DNA from: Bacteroidales bacterium | GTDB taxonomy: Bacteria > Bacteroidota > Bacteroidia > Bacteroidales > UBA7960 | NCBI GenBank assembly: GCA_003554665.1 | Contig: PWGY01000259.1 | Span: 1 to 11,172 of the forward strand | Direction: 5' to 3' | Length of the DNA: 11,172 nt | In this document: positions 1 to 6,785 of the stretch, piece after piece | Layout: every line of letters starts with the position of its first letter | How positions within the stretch are numbered: position 1 is the stretch's first letter | Translations under genes and position numbers: made by a program | The notes under the pieces: generated by a model | What the model was told of the DNA's origin: nothing | Seen by the model: only the letters and a program-made list of their open reading frames with translations | Database searches by the model: none

Positions 1-42
1 CTTTAAGCGCCTGCCGATGATTTTGTCTTCTTGCCTTGCCAT
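1..42 (-). CDS. ftsX: Probable FtsX N-terminus (partial, runs off the left edge)
   Basis: An ATG on the minus strand (42-40) opens a frame that stays open to the window edge and reads MARQEDKIIGRRLK. The charged start with a K-I-I-x-R-R-L core resembles the cytoplasmic N-terminus of Bacteroidota FtsX, which usually precedes its first membrane helix. FtsX is the membrane subunit of the FtsEX ABC complex that links division to peptidoglycan hydrolysis. Only 14 codons are visible, so the assignment is a tentative resemblance and could be wrong. The gene is divergent from the pyrophosphatase gene, with 83 bp between the two start codons. I could not identify a clear promoter for this strand. Confidence 0.4.
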   Translation of the reverse strand, partial: MARQEDKIIGRRLK

Positions 43-78
43 AACAACGGATTATCCTGCGAGCGAAATTAATAAAAA

Positions 79-108
79 TTGTTGAAAGAGAATTTATCTG
101 TAATTTTG
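79..108 (+). promoter_or_regulatory. Bacteroidota-type promoter for ppa
   Basis: A TTG at 79-81 is followed after 19 nt by TAATTTTG at 101-108. This matches the -33 (TTG) and -7 (TAnnTTTG) elements of the Bacteroidota primary sigma factor. Transcription would start near 114-116, leaving a leader of only about 10 nt before the ATG at 126. No Shine-Dalgarno sequence lies in that leader, as is usual in this phylum. The site is inferred from consensus only. Confidence 0.7.
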
Positions 109-125
109 CGAAAAACAGCGATATT

Positions 126-797
126 ATGGCAAACAGAATCATGGATCCCATTGGTCGTCTGATGGGCTTGCGTTATAAATCACACCCCTGGCACGGGGTT
201 GAAATTGGGAAAAATGCCCCGGATGAGATCACCTGCTTTATTGAAATGGTGATGACCGATACAGTTAAATATGAGATCGACAAGATCACCGGGTACCTGA
301 AAATTGACCGCCCGCAAAAGTATTCCAATGTGTTGCCTGCCCTATATGGTTTTATTCCCCAGACCCTTTGTGATACTGAGGTGGCCGCTTTTGCCGTTGA
401 AAAGTGTGGCCGCGATGACATTGTGGGGGATTATGATCCGCTGGATATCGTGGTACTGACTGAGAAATCCATCTCTCACGGAAATATCCTGGTGGATGCC
501 ATCCCGGTCGGTGGTTTCCGGCTGATCGACCGCGGACAGGCGGATGACAAGATCATCGGTGTGCTAAAGGATGATGCCGTTTACGGTGACATAAGGGATA
601 TCACTGAATGCCCCCCGGCTGTAGTGGAAAGGCTGAAGCATTATTTCCTTACCTATAAGGATCTGCCCAATACGCGTCTTGATATCGAGATCACCCATAC
701 TTATGACGCAGAGGATGCCAAAGAGGTGATTCGCCGTTCGGTGGTTGACTACCAGATGAAGTTTGAAAACCTGGACAACCTGTTGTCAGAGGTTTAA
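126..797 (+). CDS. ppa: Inorganic pyrophosphatase (family I, soluble)
   Basis: This cytoplasmic enzyme hydrolyses pyrophosphate to two phosphates and so drives biosynthetic reactions that release PPi. The family I signature DxDPxD is present as DYDPLD, with metal-binding Asp at about residues 102, 104 and 107. Other expected active-site features are VKYEIDK (residues 47-53), R62 in the DRPQKYS stretch, the tyrosine of LYGFIPQT (73-80), the aspartates and lysine of D135...D140-K142, and the YKDLP segment (177-181). At 223 residues it is longer than the roughly 175-residue E. coli enzyme. The extra length is an N-terminal extension of about 25 residues and a C-terminal helical tail. The position between the two metal aspartates that is Gly in E. 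coli (DGDP) is Tyr103 here. The ATG at 126 lies directly behind a good promoter. The gene is monocistronic and converges on the DUF2207 gene with 36 bp between stop codons. Confidence 0.95.
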   Translation: MANRIMDPIGRLMGLRYKSHPWHGVEIGKNAPDEITCFIEMVMTDTVKYEIDKITGYLKIDRPQKYSNVLPALYGFIPQTLCDTEVAAFAVEKCGRDDIVGDYDPLDIVVLTEKSISHGNILVDAIPVGGFRLIDRGQADDKIIGVLKDDAVYGDIRDITECPPAVVERLKHYFLTYKDLPNTRLDIEITHTYDAEDAKEVIRRSVVDYQMKFENLDNLLSEV

Positions 798-833
798 CCG
801 GCTGGTCGGAAGTTCAGTCATCCTCTCAGAAGT

Positions 834-2654
834 TTAGCCGGCGCCTCCTCCGCCTGAACCTGCCCCTCCGCCACCTCCTGCCGTGCCGCCGCCACCGGCT
901 CCGCTGGCGGAGCTCATGGTACTGCTCGTGGTGGTGATTACGGTGTTGATGGTGTCTCCCACAGATTGCAGCCGGGTATTGTGCAGCACAATCCAGGCAA
1001 GGTAGCCGGTGTTGCCTGATGCTTCCAGTCCCTCTGTAAGTTTTTTGAAAAATTTGGGTCCCAGGCCGAGTGCGAGGCCATAAACCAGGTATTCGTTGAT
1101 ATCCTCCTCACCAAGTTTTTCAATTTCCGACTGGAAATGAAATCGTTTCAGGTGCTGGCGCAAAGACTTCCATTGCCGGTAAGCTTTTTCGCCTTCCTCA
1201 GTCCGTTGCAGCATCACGACGGCTGCAATGACAGAAAAAACCGCCAGCCCGGTCGGAATAAGCATCCAGGGGCCATAAAAGATGGTCAATCCCAGGAACC
1301 CCAACAGGGAGATTGCGCTGATCACAAATCCGATCTTCTGCCCTTGCTGGCTTTGAGGGTCAAACCAATTCTTCTTTTTCCCTTCCTGTTTTACTTTCTT
1401 TTTCCATTTGGCGAAGAACTTCTGCATTTTGGAGCTCTTCTTTTTCATGCGTTTCAGCGATAGCCGGTCATCACTTTCGGCCAATTCATCAAACAGAAAA
1501 TGAAGCAGCTCATTTTCAAAAGGCAGCAGGTTTTCCTTGTTTGATTCCCAATGCTCACGGTTCAGCAAAAAGGATGTATCGGTGGTTTTCCGGGTTCCAA
1601 AGAATCCTTTTTTGGCTTCTTCTGTGCTTTCAATCTGCACAAAACCTCTGTGGGCAAGGTGAAACAATGTAGATACAAGGGCGTTGCCGTTCACCTCGGT
1701 CTGGTTCATCAGGTAATTGACAATGGCGGGTTTGTCTTTGGCGGGAAGCCGGGTAAAGGCCCCGGGTTTTTCAGTGAGAGAGGGTTTTCTGCTGAATTTT
1801 TTCAGCAAGGTTACCCAGATTAGAATATACAGGATGGAAACCGGAATAAACAACTGCTTTCCCCTTTCATGACGGGCTGCTTCCCTGGCCTTTTTTTCCT
1901 GTGCTTCACGACGGAGGCGGTTGGCCTCTTCTGTAAGGGCCGCAGCCTCCTCCATCACCTCCTCGCGGATCTCTTTTTCTATGGCCGGTAGGCCGGGGAA
2001 AACTTCCGGCGGGTACAGGGCTCTTAGCTCAAGGTAGCTGTTGGCAGGCAGGCGATCCAGGGTTACGAGAATGGTACCTTCATCTAAAATCTGCGAGACG
2101 GCATCAAGGGATCCGTGCACCCAGTGTGCGGGCTCTCCTTCAGGCAAAGGTTCGGGAGGATGGATTAGTGCGCGTATATTATGGGTGGGTTTGTCCCATT
2201 CATCCGAAATAAGCTGGTAATAAAAAAGGGCATTGTCCAGGTATTTTTCCGTGGCTCCATCAGCTGTAAACCGGAATGAGAATGTGCGTGTGGTATCGCT
2301 GGCTTCAAAGAACACACGGAGCTCTTTATGGCTGCCGTTTGTGGTAACCCGCATGGTGCCGGGAGCCTCTGAGTCGCTTTCCTGGTACTCCCGGTCTCCC
2401 TCGAATACCCGGAAATCGCTGAAACTTGCCTTTCCGTCCAGCGGAAAGGACCGGTACACAAAGGAGAATTCCCCGTCAAAGGTAAACTCACGGTCTTCCT
2501 GTACCTGCATGGAGCCGTCCGTATTCAGCCGGATTTCCATTTCAAGCGCACTCATCCGGTAATCGCTGCCGTTTGCGGCAAAAGACAGCATAACAAGTAC
2601 GGTCTGCAGCAGCAGGGCAGTTGTTCTGATCCTTGAGGTTTGTCTGATAGGCAT
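834..2654 (-). CDS. DUF2207 family membrane protein with glycine-rich tail
   Basis: The function of this family is unknown; members are exported, membrane-anchored proteins. I chose the ATG at 2654 (606 residues). An in-frame TTG at 2693 would add 13 residues but has no support. From the ATG, residues 8-29 form a signal peptide, followed by an all-beta-looking extracytoplasmic region (about 30-215) with the typical Y-R-x-F and Y-x-L blocks. A charged, Ala/Glu/Arg-rich helix (about 226-265) leads to a membrane helix at 268-284. A long cytoplasmic Lys-rich stretch follows, then a helix pair (440-458, 462-481). After that come the family's T-E-E-G-x-x-x-x-R-Q-W motif (485-495) and the INEYLVYGLALGLG block (519-532). 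The last 22 residues are almost all Gly, Ala, Ser and Thr; such tails recur in DUF2207 proteins. No Shine-Dalgarno sequence was seen. It is separated from dprA, downstream on the same strand, by about 150 bp. Confidence 0.85.
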   Translation of the reverse strand: MPIRQTSRIRTTALLLQTVLVMLSFAANGSDYRMSALEMEIRLNTDGSMQVQEDREFTFDGEFSFVYRSFPLDGKASFSDFRVFEGDREYQESDSEAPGTMRVTTNGSHKELRVFFEASDTTRTFSFRFTADGATEKYLDNALFYYQLISDEWDKPTHNIRALIHPPEPLPEGEPAHWVHGSLDAVSQILDEGTILVTLDRLPANSYLELRALYPPEVFPGLPAIEKEIREEVMEEAAALTEEANRLRREAQEKKAREAARHERGKQLFIPVSILYILIWVTLLKKFSRKPSLTEKPGAFTRLPAKDKPAIVNYLMNQTEVNGNALVSTLFHLAHRGFVQIESTEEAKKGFFGTRKTTDTSFLLNREHWESNKENLLPFENELLHFLFDELAESDDRLSLKRMKKKSSKMQKFFAKWKKKVKQEGKKKNWFDPQSQQGQKIGFVISAISLLGFLGLTIFYGPWMLIPTGLAVFSVIAAVVMLQRTEEGEKAYRQWKSLRQHLKRFHFQSEIEKLGEEDINEYLVYGLALGLGPKFFKKLTEGLEASGNTGYLAWIVLHNTRLQSVGDTINTVITTTSSTMSSASGAGGGGTAGGGGGAGSGGGGAG

Positions 2655-2765
2655 GGTTAAGTATTTTAATTCGGAGGGCAGATAAAGGTACAAAAATTCC
2701 GGTTTTTTCTTCGCCGGATCGGGTTCGTTTTACGAAAGGCACATCAGGTAACCGCAGGCTTCCGA

Positions 2766-2805
2766 TCTGCCTGTGTTTATTTCGGTCTGCCTGTGTTTAT
2801 TTCGG
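2766..2805. repeat. Perfect 20-bp tandem duplication
   Basis: The unit TCTGCCTGTGTTTATTTCGG occurs twice head to tail (2766-2785 and 2786-2805) without a mismatch. It ends one base before the stop codon of dprA (TAA, read on the minus strand at 2809-2807), so it lies in the dprA 3' flank and upstream of nothing on the plus strand. It has no stem-loop character that would make it an obvious terminator. It most simply looks like a recent slippage or duplication event. Confidence 0.9.
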
Positions 2806-2806
2806 G

Positions 2807-3934
2807 TTATTCCTGTGACAGCCCTGCCTTGCACCTCAGGGTAAAAACCTTGCCCGGCAATGATTTCACCACGCCCTTAAACTCCAGGCTGAGCAATATT
2901 GATGATGCTTTGCTCAGGCCGAAGCCTGTTCCTGCAACTATCTGATCAATGCCGGCACCGGGGTTGCTCTTCAGGAATCCGGCCATGGTTTTTTCTTCAC
3001 TTGAAAGAACCACGCAAAGCCCTGCCGGGGCTGCGCGTTTTTTCTTGTTTCCAGGTTCCCAGTTCATGATGTACTGAATGTCTGCGGCACTCTCCAGCAA
3101 ATGGGCCTTGTTGATGCGTATCAGTTTGTTGCAGCCAAGGCTATAGGGATCCGTGACCCGCCCGGGTATGGCAAATACGTCCCGGTTGTAAGTGTTTGCT
3201 ATGTTGGCAGTGATCAGTGCCCCGCCGGTTACTGCTGCTTCGATAACAACAATGGCATCACACAATCCGGCAATGATCCTGTTTCTTTTAGGGAAGTTTT
3301 CCCGCTCCGGTTTGCTGCCGGAAAGGAAATCTGTGAGCAAGGCACCGTTTTCCATGATCTTGCGCCCCAGGGAAGCATGCAGGGGAGGGTAGATCCGGTC
3401 AAGTCCATGGCCCAGGGCAGCAGCGGTGAGCAGGCCATTGTGAAGTGCCGCCTTGTGTGCACAGGCATCCACTCCGTAGGCCAGTCCGCTGATTATCATG
3501 GGATCATAAGGAACCAGCCCGGCAATGATCTGTTCACATATGTCTTTTCCGTAAGTTGTCATGTTCCTGGTGCCGATCACTGCCATTATTCGGGGGTGAT
3601 TCAGGTCAGCTTTTCCTTTGACAAACAGCAGCAGGGGTCCGTCTTCACACTGTTTTAACCGGTAAGGGTATTCTTTGTCCTGATAAAACAGGGGGCGGAT
3701 ATTATGTTTCCGGATAAAACGGATTTCCCGTTCCGCTTCTTTGAAGTTTTGATGCTGACTGATTTTTCCCGCAATGCTGTCGCCGATTCCCGGTATTTTC
3801 TTTAGAGCGCTTTGTTTTTCATTGAAAACCTCTTTGATATCTCCGCAATAACGAATCAGTTTTTTGGCGGTTACACCGCCTATTCCGGGGATCCTTGTGA
3901 TGGCGATCCGGTATAATAACTCTTCTTCTTCCAT
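2807..3934 (-). CDS. dprA: DNA-processing protein DprA
   Basis: DprA (Smf) binds incoming single-stranded DNA during natural transformation and loads RecA on it; it is also widespread in non-competent bacteria. The chosen ATG at 3934 gives 375 residues and begins MEEEELLYRIAITRIPGIGG. The longer frame back to 4081 adds 49 residues unlike any DprA N-terminus. Helix-hairpin-helix-like segments lie at about 10-31 and 46-57. The Rossmann-like core contains AVIGTR (118-123), SGLAYGVDACAHKAAL (149-164), FPKRNRIIAGL (214-224), TGGALITA (236-243) and AIPG...SLGCNKLI (255-272). These are hallmark DprA motifs, with Tyr152 where Arg is common in SGLARGID. Residues about 312-368 form the C-terminal winged-helix domain. 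The gene stands alone: its neighbours on the same strand are more than 100 bp away on both sides. Other competence genes are not visible here. Confidence 0.96.
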   Translation of the reverse strand: MEEEELLYRIAITRIPGIGGVTAKKLIRYCGDIKEVFNEKQSALKKIPGIGDSIAGKISQHQNFKEAEREIRFIRKHNIRPLFYQDKEYPYRLKQCEDGPLLLFVKGKADLNHPRIMAVIGTRNMTTYGKDICEQIIAGLVPYDPMIISGLAYGVDACAHKAALHNGLLTAAALGHGLDRIYPPLHASLGRKIMENGALLTDFLSGSKPERENFPKRNRIIAGLCDAIVVIEAAVTGGALITANIANTYNRDVFAIPGRVTDPYSLGCNKLIRINKAHLLESAADIQYIMNWEPGNKKKRAAPAGLCVVLSSEEKTMAGFLKSNPGAGIDQIVAGTGFGLSKASSILLSLEFKGVVKSLPGKVFTLRCKAGLSQE

Positions 3935-4081
3935 GGCATAAAAATATTGGTAAAAATATGCCAAAAGGAAGTAACTACCCTGCAGACCGGGGCTTGCATA
4001 CGTTGTACGGTCAGTTTTTACTACCGGAAGGCAGTTTGGAGGCAAAAAGGCAAAAATGTTGCGGGGGTGGCATACAGGCAA

Positions 4082-4100
4082 CCGGCCTGATAAAAGCCGG
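4082..4100 (-). terminator. Weak hairpin downstream of the chaN-like gene
   Basis: The arms CCGGC (4082-4086) and GCCGG (4096-4100) can pair around a 9-nt loop, 31 bp past the chaN-like stop codon. The stem is only 5 bp and is not followed directly by a U run on the minus strand, although T-rich stretches occur further on. It could be a weak terminator or chance. Confidence 0.25.
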
Positions 4101-4130
4101 AGGTTGTTCCGGGCTATGTCTCTGAGGACT

Positions 4131-5006
4131 TCAGTAAGTTTTGGTCATGGTGGACGGAACCACAATGATAAAATCAGCCAGGCCATGGTTTTTTTCCTGA
4201 AGAGATGCGGCAGAATCCTGTTCAACGGTGCTGATTGTCAATACCTCCAGCGGAGATTCCATATAATACCTGAGGTACCAGTTGATCCCCTCGTCGTTGT
4301 TGGAGTGGTAAGCACCGTTCAGGTGCAGGAATGTGCTCCCTTCCTCCATGTTTTCAAGAATAAAGTGGGCCATGGTGGCGTCCTTAATGGCCTGGGCTTT
4401 CGGAAGATTTTCGCTGACATGAGCAGGCATGTCGCCCATTTCCAGCATCGCTTTATAACCAGGCAGATCAGGGTCGTAGGGAACCGGAAGGGGGGCAATG
4501 TATTGTTGCGCCTGAGGACTCAGCGTGTCCAGTGCCTGAAAACCTCCCCGGTTTACCATAGCCGCGTAGCGTCGGGGAATATTGGTCGCCACATACCGGA
4601 CTCCGTTTTCTCTGGCGAATTCCAGCAAGGGCCTGTAGTCTGTTGTGTAATTGTTCCATAACCTTGCTTCCGATGTGAAGTCACGTTCCCGGATGATTCC
4701 GTCAAAATATTCGTCCAGCAACAGTTGATTATCCGTTTCAAACATTTCTGCTCCGATCACCAGGAGGCTGTCTTTTTCGCTGAAAAGATCCATCCCCAGC
4801 TCATGCTGCAACCAATGTGCAATCGGGTTGTTGTGCAACTCACCGAACAAAACCACTTCCGAAGCGAGGGCTCCGGTGAGCATTTCACCATAAGTGACCG
4901 GTTCACCGGTGGTGGTGTAAATTTGGTAAGCATGTTTATCCTGTGCCGCTGCACTTAATGACGCCAGGACGATTATTAAGACTGCAGTGATCATTGTTTT
5001 TCCCAT
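4131..5006 (-). CDS. ChaN-like haem-binding-fold protein, secreted
   Basis: This belongs to the ChaN/DUF399 family (Cofac_haem_bdg), whose studied member ChaN of Campylobacter binds haem and is linked to iron uptake. The 291-residue product starts with a signal peptide (hydrophobic 5-20, ending SAAAQD, likely cut after Ala21). There is no lipobox cysteine, so unlike ChaN it should be periplasmic or secreted rather than a lipoprotein. Family motifs are LFGELHNN (53-60), GAEMFE (85-90), TNIPRRYA (141-148), QAIKDATMA (204-212) and LNGAYH (229-234). The histidines and glutamates in the first and last motifs are the conserved core of the fold. The fold is shared with TraB/Tiki metalloproteases, so a peptidase or other activity cannot be excluded. 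It follows cdd after 5 bp and probably shares its transcript. No Shine-Dalgarno sequence was seen. Confidence 0.85.
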   Translation of the reverse strand: MGKTMITAVLIIVLASLSAAAQDKHAYQIYTTTGEPVTYGEMLTGALASEVVLFGELHNNPIAHWLQHELGMDLFSEKDSLLVIGAEMFETDNQLLLDEYFDGIIRERDFTSEARLWNNYTTDYRPLLEFARENGVRYVATNIPRRYAAMVNRGGFQALDTLSPQAQQYIAPLPVPYDPDLPGYKAMLEMGDMPAHVSENLPKAQAIKDATMAHFILENMEEGSTFLHLNGAYHSNNDEGINWYLRYYMESPLEVLTISTVEQDSAASLQEKNHGLADFIIVVPSTMTKTY

Positions 5007-5011
5007 AGGTG

Positions 5012-5503
5012 TTATTTTTTTAATTCGCTGCCAATAAAGGAAAAGGGCAGCATGTCTCTGATTTTTTCCACAATGATGATTTTGCCGTCTTCCCTGGAAA
5101 GCAACATTTTCAACGGAAGCTTCTGGGCTGCTTCATATTCAAGCAATACCTGCCGGCATGCCCCACATGGTGAAACGGGGGCCTTCAGAGTGAATTCCGG
5201 GGAGCTTGCGCTGACCGCAATTTTTGTCATGGCGACCCCGGGAAACATGGAAGATGCAGCAAACGCTGCCACACGTTCGGCGCATAATCCGCTGGGGTAG
5301 GCCCCGTTTTCCTGGTTGGACCCCCGGATAATCTTCCCGTTTTGAAGCAGAATGGCTGCCCCTACATTAAAAGAAGAGTAGGGGGCATAGGCATTTCCGG
5401 TCATTTCTCTGGCGGTTTTTACCAGCTCCCGTTCATCATCCGGTAACCCTTCAATGTCTTCTACTTCAATATATTGCAGGCTTATTTCCTTTTTTTTTAT
5501 CAT
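5012..5503 (-). CDS. cdd: Cytidine deaminase (zinc-dependent)
   Basis: This enzyme deaminates cytidine and deoxycytidine to uridine and deoxyuridine in pyrimidine salvage, in the cytoplasm. Zinc-site motifs are clear: CAE at residues 74-76 (Cys ligand and catalytic Glu) and PCGAC at 112-116 (two Cys ligands). The substrate-binding N63-x-E65 lies just before, in the stretch NQENGAYPSG. Three cysteine ligands are typical of the small homotetrameric class. At 163 residues it is somewhat longer than the common ~130-residue enzymes because of an N-terminal extension of about 25 residues. The ATG at 5503 is followed by codons ATA AAA AAA AAG, a run of nine A. It is the first gene of a likely two-gene transcript with the chaN-like gene 5 bp downstream. 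No Shine-Dalgarno sequence or convincing promoter was found upstream. Confidence 0.95.
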   Translation of the reverse strand: MIKKKEISLQYIEVEDIEGLPDDERELVKTAREMTGNAYAPYSSFNVGAAILLQNGKIIRGSNQENGAYPSGLCAERVAAFAASSMFPGVAMTKIAVSASSPEFTLKAPVSPCGACRQVLLEYEAAQKLPLKMLLSREDGKIIIVEKIRDMLPFSFIGSELKK

Positions 5504-5805
5504 AATACGATCAGCACATTTTCCGGCTTTGTTTGGCGCAAATCAGGTTTTCTCAGGTCAGGTGGCCCCAGGGCCGTTAATCAGAATGCGTAAAAAATCA
5601 TCTATAGAATCACAATGACCTGTCAGCAAACCTTACATAATATAATATACGTAAAACAGGTTAAAATGTTTGCATTACAATGAAAATGGCTAAAAACGTT
5701 GGCATTTGATCAATTTTTGGCTATATTTGTTGTTAGCCGGTAGAATACAGGCAAAAATTGGTTGTAGTTTTTTAAAATGATTGTTTAACTTAAAATGTAC
5801 ATATT
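5504..5805. other. AT-rich divergent intergenic region between cdd and the YtxH operon
   Basis: These 302 bp separate two divergent transcription units. I see no open reading frame with recognisable content, no RNA gene and no long repeat. The right half is distinctly AT-rich and holds the promoter described at 5699-5729. I looked for the inverse promoter motif (CAAAnnTA followed by CAA) for cdd and found only imperfect matches, such as CAAACCTT. Confidence 0.6.
5699..5729 (+). promoter_or_regulatory. Bacteroidota-type promoter for the YtxH operon
   Basis: TTG at 5699-5701 is followed after 20 nt by TATATTTG at 5722-5729, an exact match to TAnnTTTG. Transcription would begin near 5735, giving a leader of about 70 nt before the ATG at 5806. 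That leader is A/T-rich and has no Shine-Dalgarno sequence. Identification is by consensus only. Confidence 0.65.
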
Positions 5806-6060
5806 ATGAGTAATTCAGGCGGAAAAGTGTTGTTTGGTTTTATTTTTGGAGCTGCAGTTGGTGTGGCAGCCGGTCTTCTTTTTGCTCCCGGCTCAGGTGA
5901 CGAGACCCGGAAAAAAGTGAAGGAAAAGAGCAAAGAGTATACGGATGAACTTACCAAGCAGGTCAACACCAAGTTTGATGAGCTGAAGAACTATGTGGGG
6001 GAAATAGCTGATGACACCAGGGCAAGGGTTAAAAAATCTGTTGGCGAGGCTGACAAATAA
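5806..6060 (+). CDS. YtxH domain protein
   Basis: This is a small (84-residue) envelope protein of the YtxH family, named after a general-stress protein of Bacillus; the molecular role is unknown. A glycine/alanine-rich membrane helix spans about residues 7-26 and runs into the family signature GLLFAPGSGDETR (23-35). The rest (about 33-80) is a highly charged amphipathic helix rich in Lys, Glu and Asp, probably cytoplasmic and possibly coiled-coil. It is the first gene of a three-gene operon, 17 bp ahead of a holin-like membrane protein. The ATG at 5806 is set by the promoter and by the domain beginning immediately. Confidence 0.85.
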   Translation: MSNSGGKVLFGFIFGAAVGVAAGLLFAPGSGDETRKKVKEKSKEYTDELTKQVNTKFDELKNYVGEIADDTRARVKKSVGEADK

Positions 6061-6077
6061 GAATTTAATTTTCTTTC

Positions 6078-6461
6078 ATGGAAGTTAAGGAGTTGCTGGC
6101 GCACATTGTTTCACTGAAAGACAATGTCCGAAAATACCTTGATGCCAGGATATCTTATTATGGGGTTCTGGCGTTTGAAAAGGCTGCAAAGGCACTGAGC
6201 CTCCTGATAGCCAACTTGGTGGTTGCAGCTATTTTACTGCTTGCACTGTTGTTCATATCTGCAGCGGGTGCCTGGTTTTTGGGTGGTCTGCTGGGTTCTT
6301 ATGGCTATGGGATGCTCATTGTCGGTGGTTTTTACCTGTTGCTGGCGCTGGTGTTCTTTGCCAGTCGCAGGCATGTTTTCGGAAGGGCTGCCATCCGTAT
6401 TTTGCTGAATATATTCATCCGGGATGACTTAGGTGATCCAAAAGACAAAAGCAAGGTATGA
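6078..6461 (+). CDS. Holin-like (Holin-X superfamily type) two-helix membrane protein
   Basis: This 127-residue protein has the layout of the 'phage holin family protein' / Actinobacterial Holin-X group. A charged amphipathic N-terminal helix (1-37) is followed by two strong hydrophobic helices (about 40-66 and 75-96) with a short Gly-rich turn (GGLLGSYGYG), and then a basic/acidic cytoplasmic tail. Despite the database name, such proteins in bacterial chromosomes usually sit beside YtxH proteins and not in prophages. No phage genes are near here, so a lytic role is unlikely; an envelope or stress function is inferred from the partner. It overlaps the next gene by 4 bp (ATGA), implying translational coupling. 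Confidence 0.7.
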   Translation: MEVKELLAHIVSLKDNVRKYLDARISYYGVLAFEKAAKALSLLIANLVVAAILLLALLFISAAGAWFLGGLLGSYGYGMLIVGGFYLLLALVFFASRRHVFGRAAIRILLNIFIRDDLGDPKDKSKV

Positions 6462-6748
6462 TTCCAACTGAACGTTTGAGGAATGTCAGAACGATGCAGG
6501 ATCTCAGGGGGGAAAAAGCACGCCTGCGCTATGAAGTGCTGATGGCGGAAAAGGATTTGGCAGACAGCCTTCAGGCTGTTGATAAGGTTCTTACTTTCTT
6601 TACCCTGTTTCGCCGTGCTGCCGGAGTTGTGCGTTATGCCTACGGAATTATTTCCCACATGTCCGGTTTTTTGGGTGGTCTTTTCGGGAAAAAAAGGGCC
6701 AATAAGGACGACCGGAACGATCCGGATCCGGAGGTAGATTCTTATTGA
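6458..6748 (+). CDS. Uncharacterised small protein, third gene of the YtxH/holin-like operon
   Basis: I do not recognise this 96-residue protein. Residues about 8-45 are predicted to be a charged amphipathic helix (RGEKARLRYEVLMAEKDLAD), perhaps a coiled coil. A moderately hydrophobic stretch with aromatic and glycine residues follows (about 46-76, ending GFLGGLFGKK) and could associate with the membrane. The tail is basic and then strongly acidic (DDRNDPDPEVDSY). Its ATG overlaps the stop of the holin-like gene (ATGA), and an AAGG lies 1 nt before the start. The overlap and membrane-prone character suggest that it works with its two upstream neighbours. Confidence 0.75.
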   Translation: MIPTERLRNVRTMQDLRGEKARLRYEVLMAEKDLADSLQAVDKVLTFFTLFRRAAGVVRYAYGIISHMSGFLGGLFGKKRANKDDRNDPDPEVDSY

Positions 6749-6785
6749 TGTTTTCTTTATCTGGTTGATATTTCCTGTGTCTGGC

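Noticed and set aside
798..841. Inverted repeat CCGGCT/AGCCGG between the ppa and DUF2207 stops as a bidirectional terminator
   Set aside because: The 6-bp arms are separated by 32 nt and lack a U tract, so it is too weak to call.
2655..2693. TTG start extending the DUF2207 protein by 13 residues
   Set aside because: The ATG at 2654 gives a standard signal peptide, and the extension would overlap a T/A-rich stretch that may be promoter DNA.
3101..3658. 185-codon plus-strand frame opposite dprA
   Set aside because: It is antisense to a clear DprA with all motifs, and its translation has no recognisable domain; it is a frame shadow.
3935..4081. Longer dprA start adding 49 residues
   Set aside because: The added residues are unlike DprA N-termini, while the ATG at 3934 begins exactly where the family's helix-hairpin-helix region does.
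4056..4661. 201-codon plus-strand frame opposite the chaN-like gene
   Set aside because: It lies antisense to conserved family motifs and has no start context or family resemblance.
6078..6461. Holin-like gene as evidence of a prophage
   Set aside because: No lysin, structural, integrase or packaging gene is nearby; the partner is a YtxH protein, so it is a chromosomal envelope gene.
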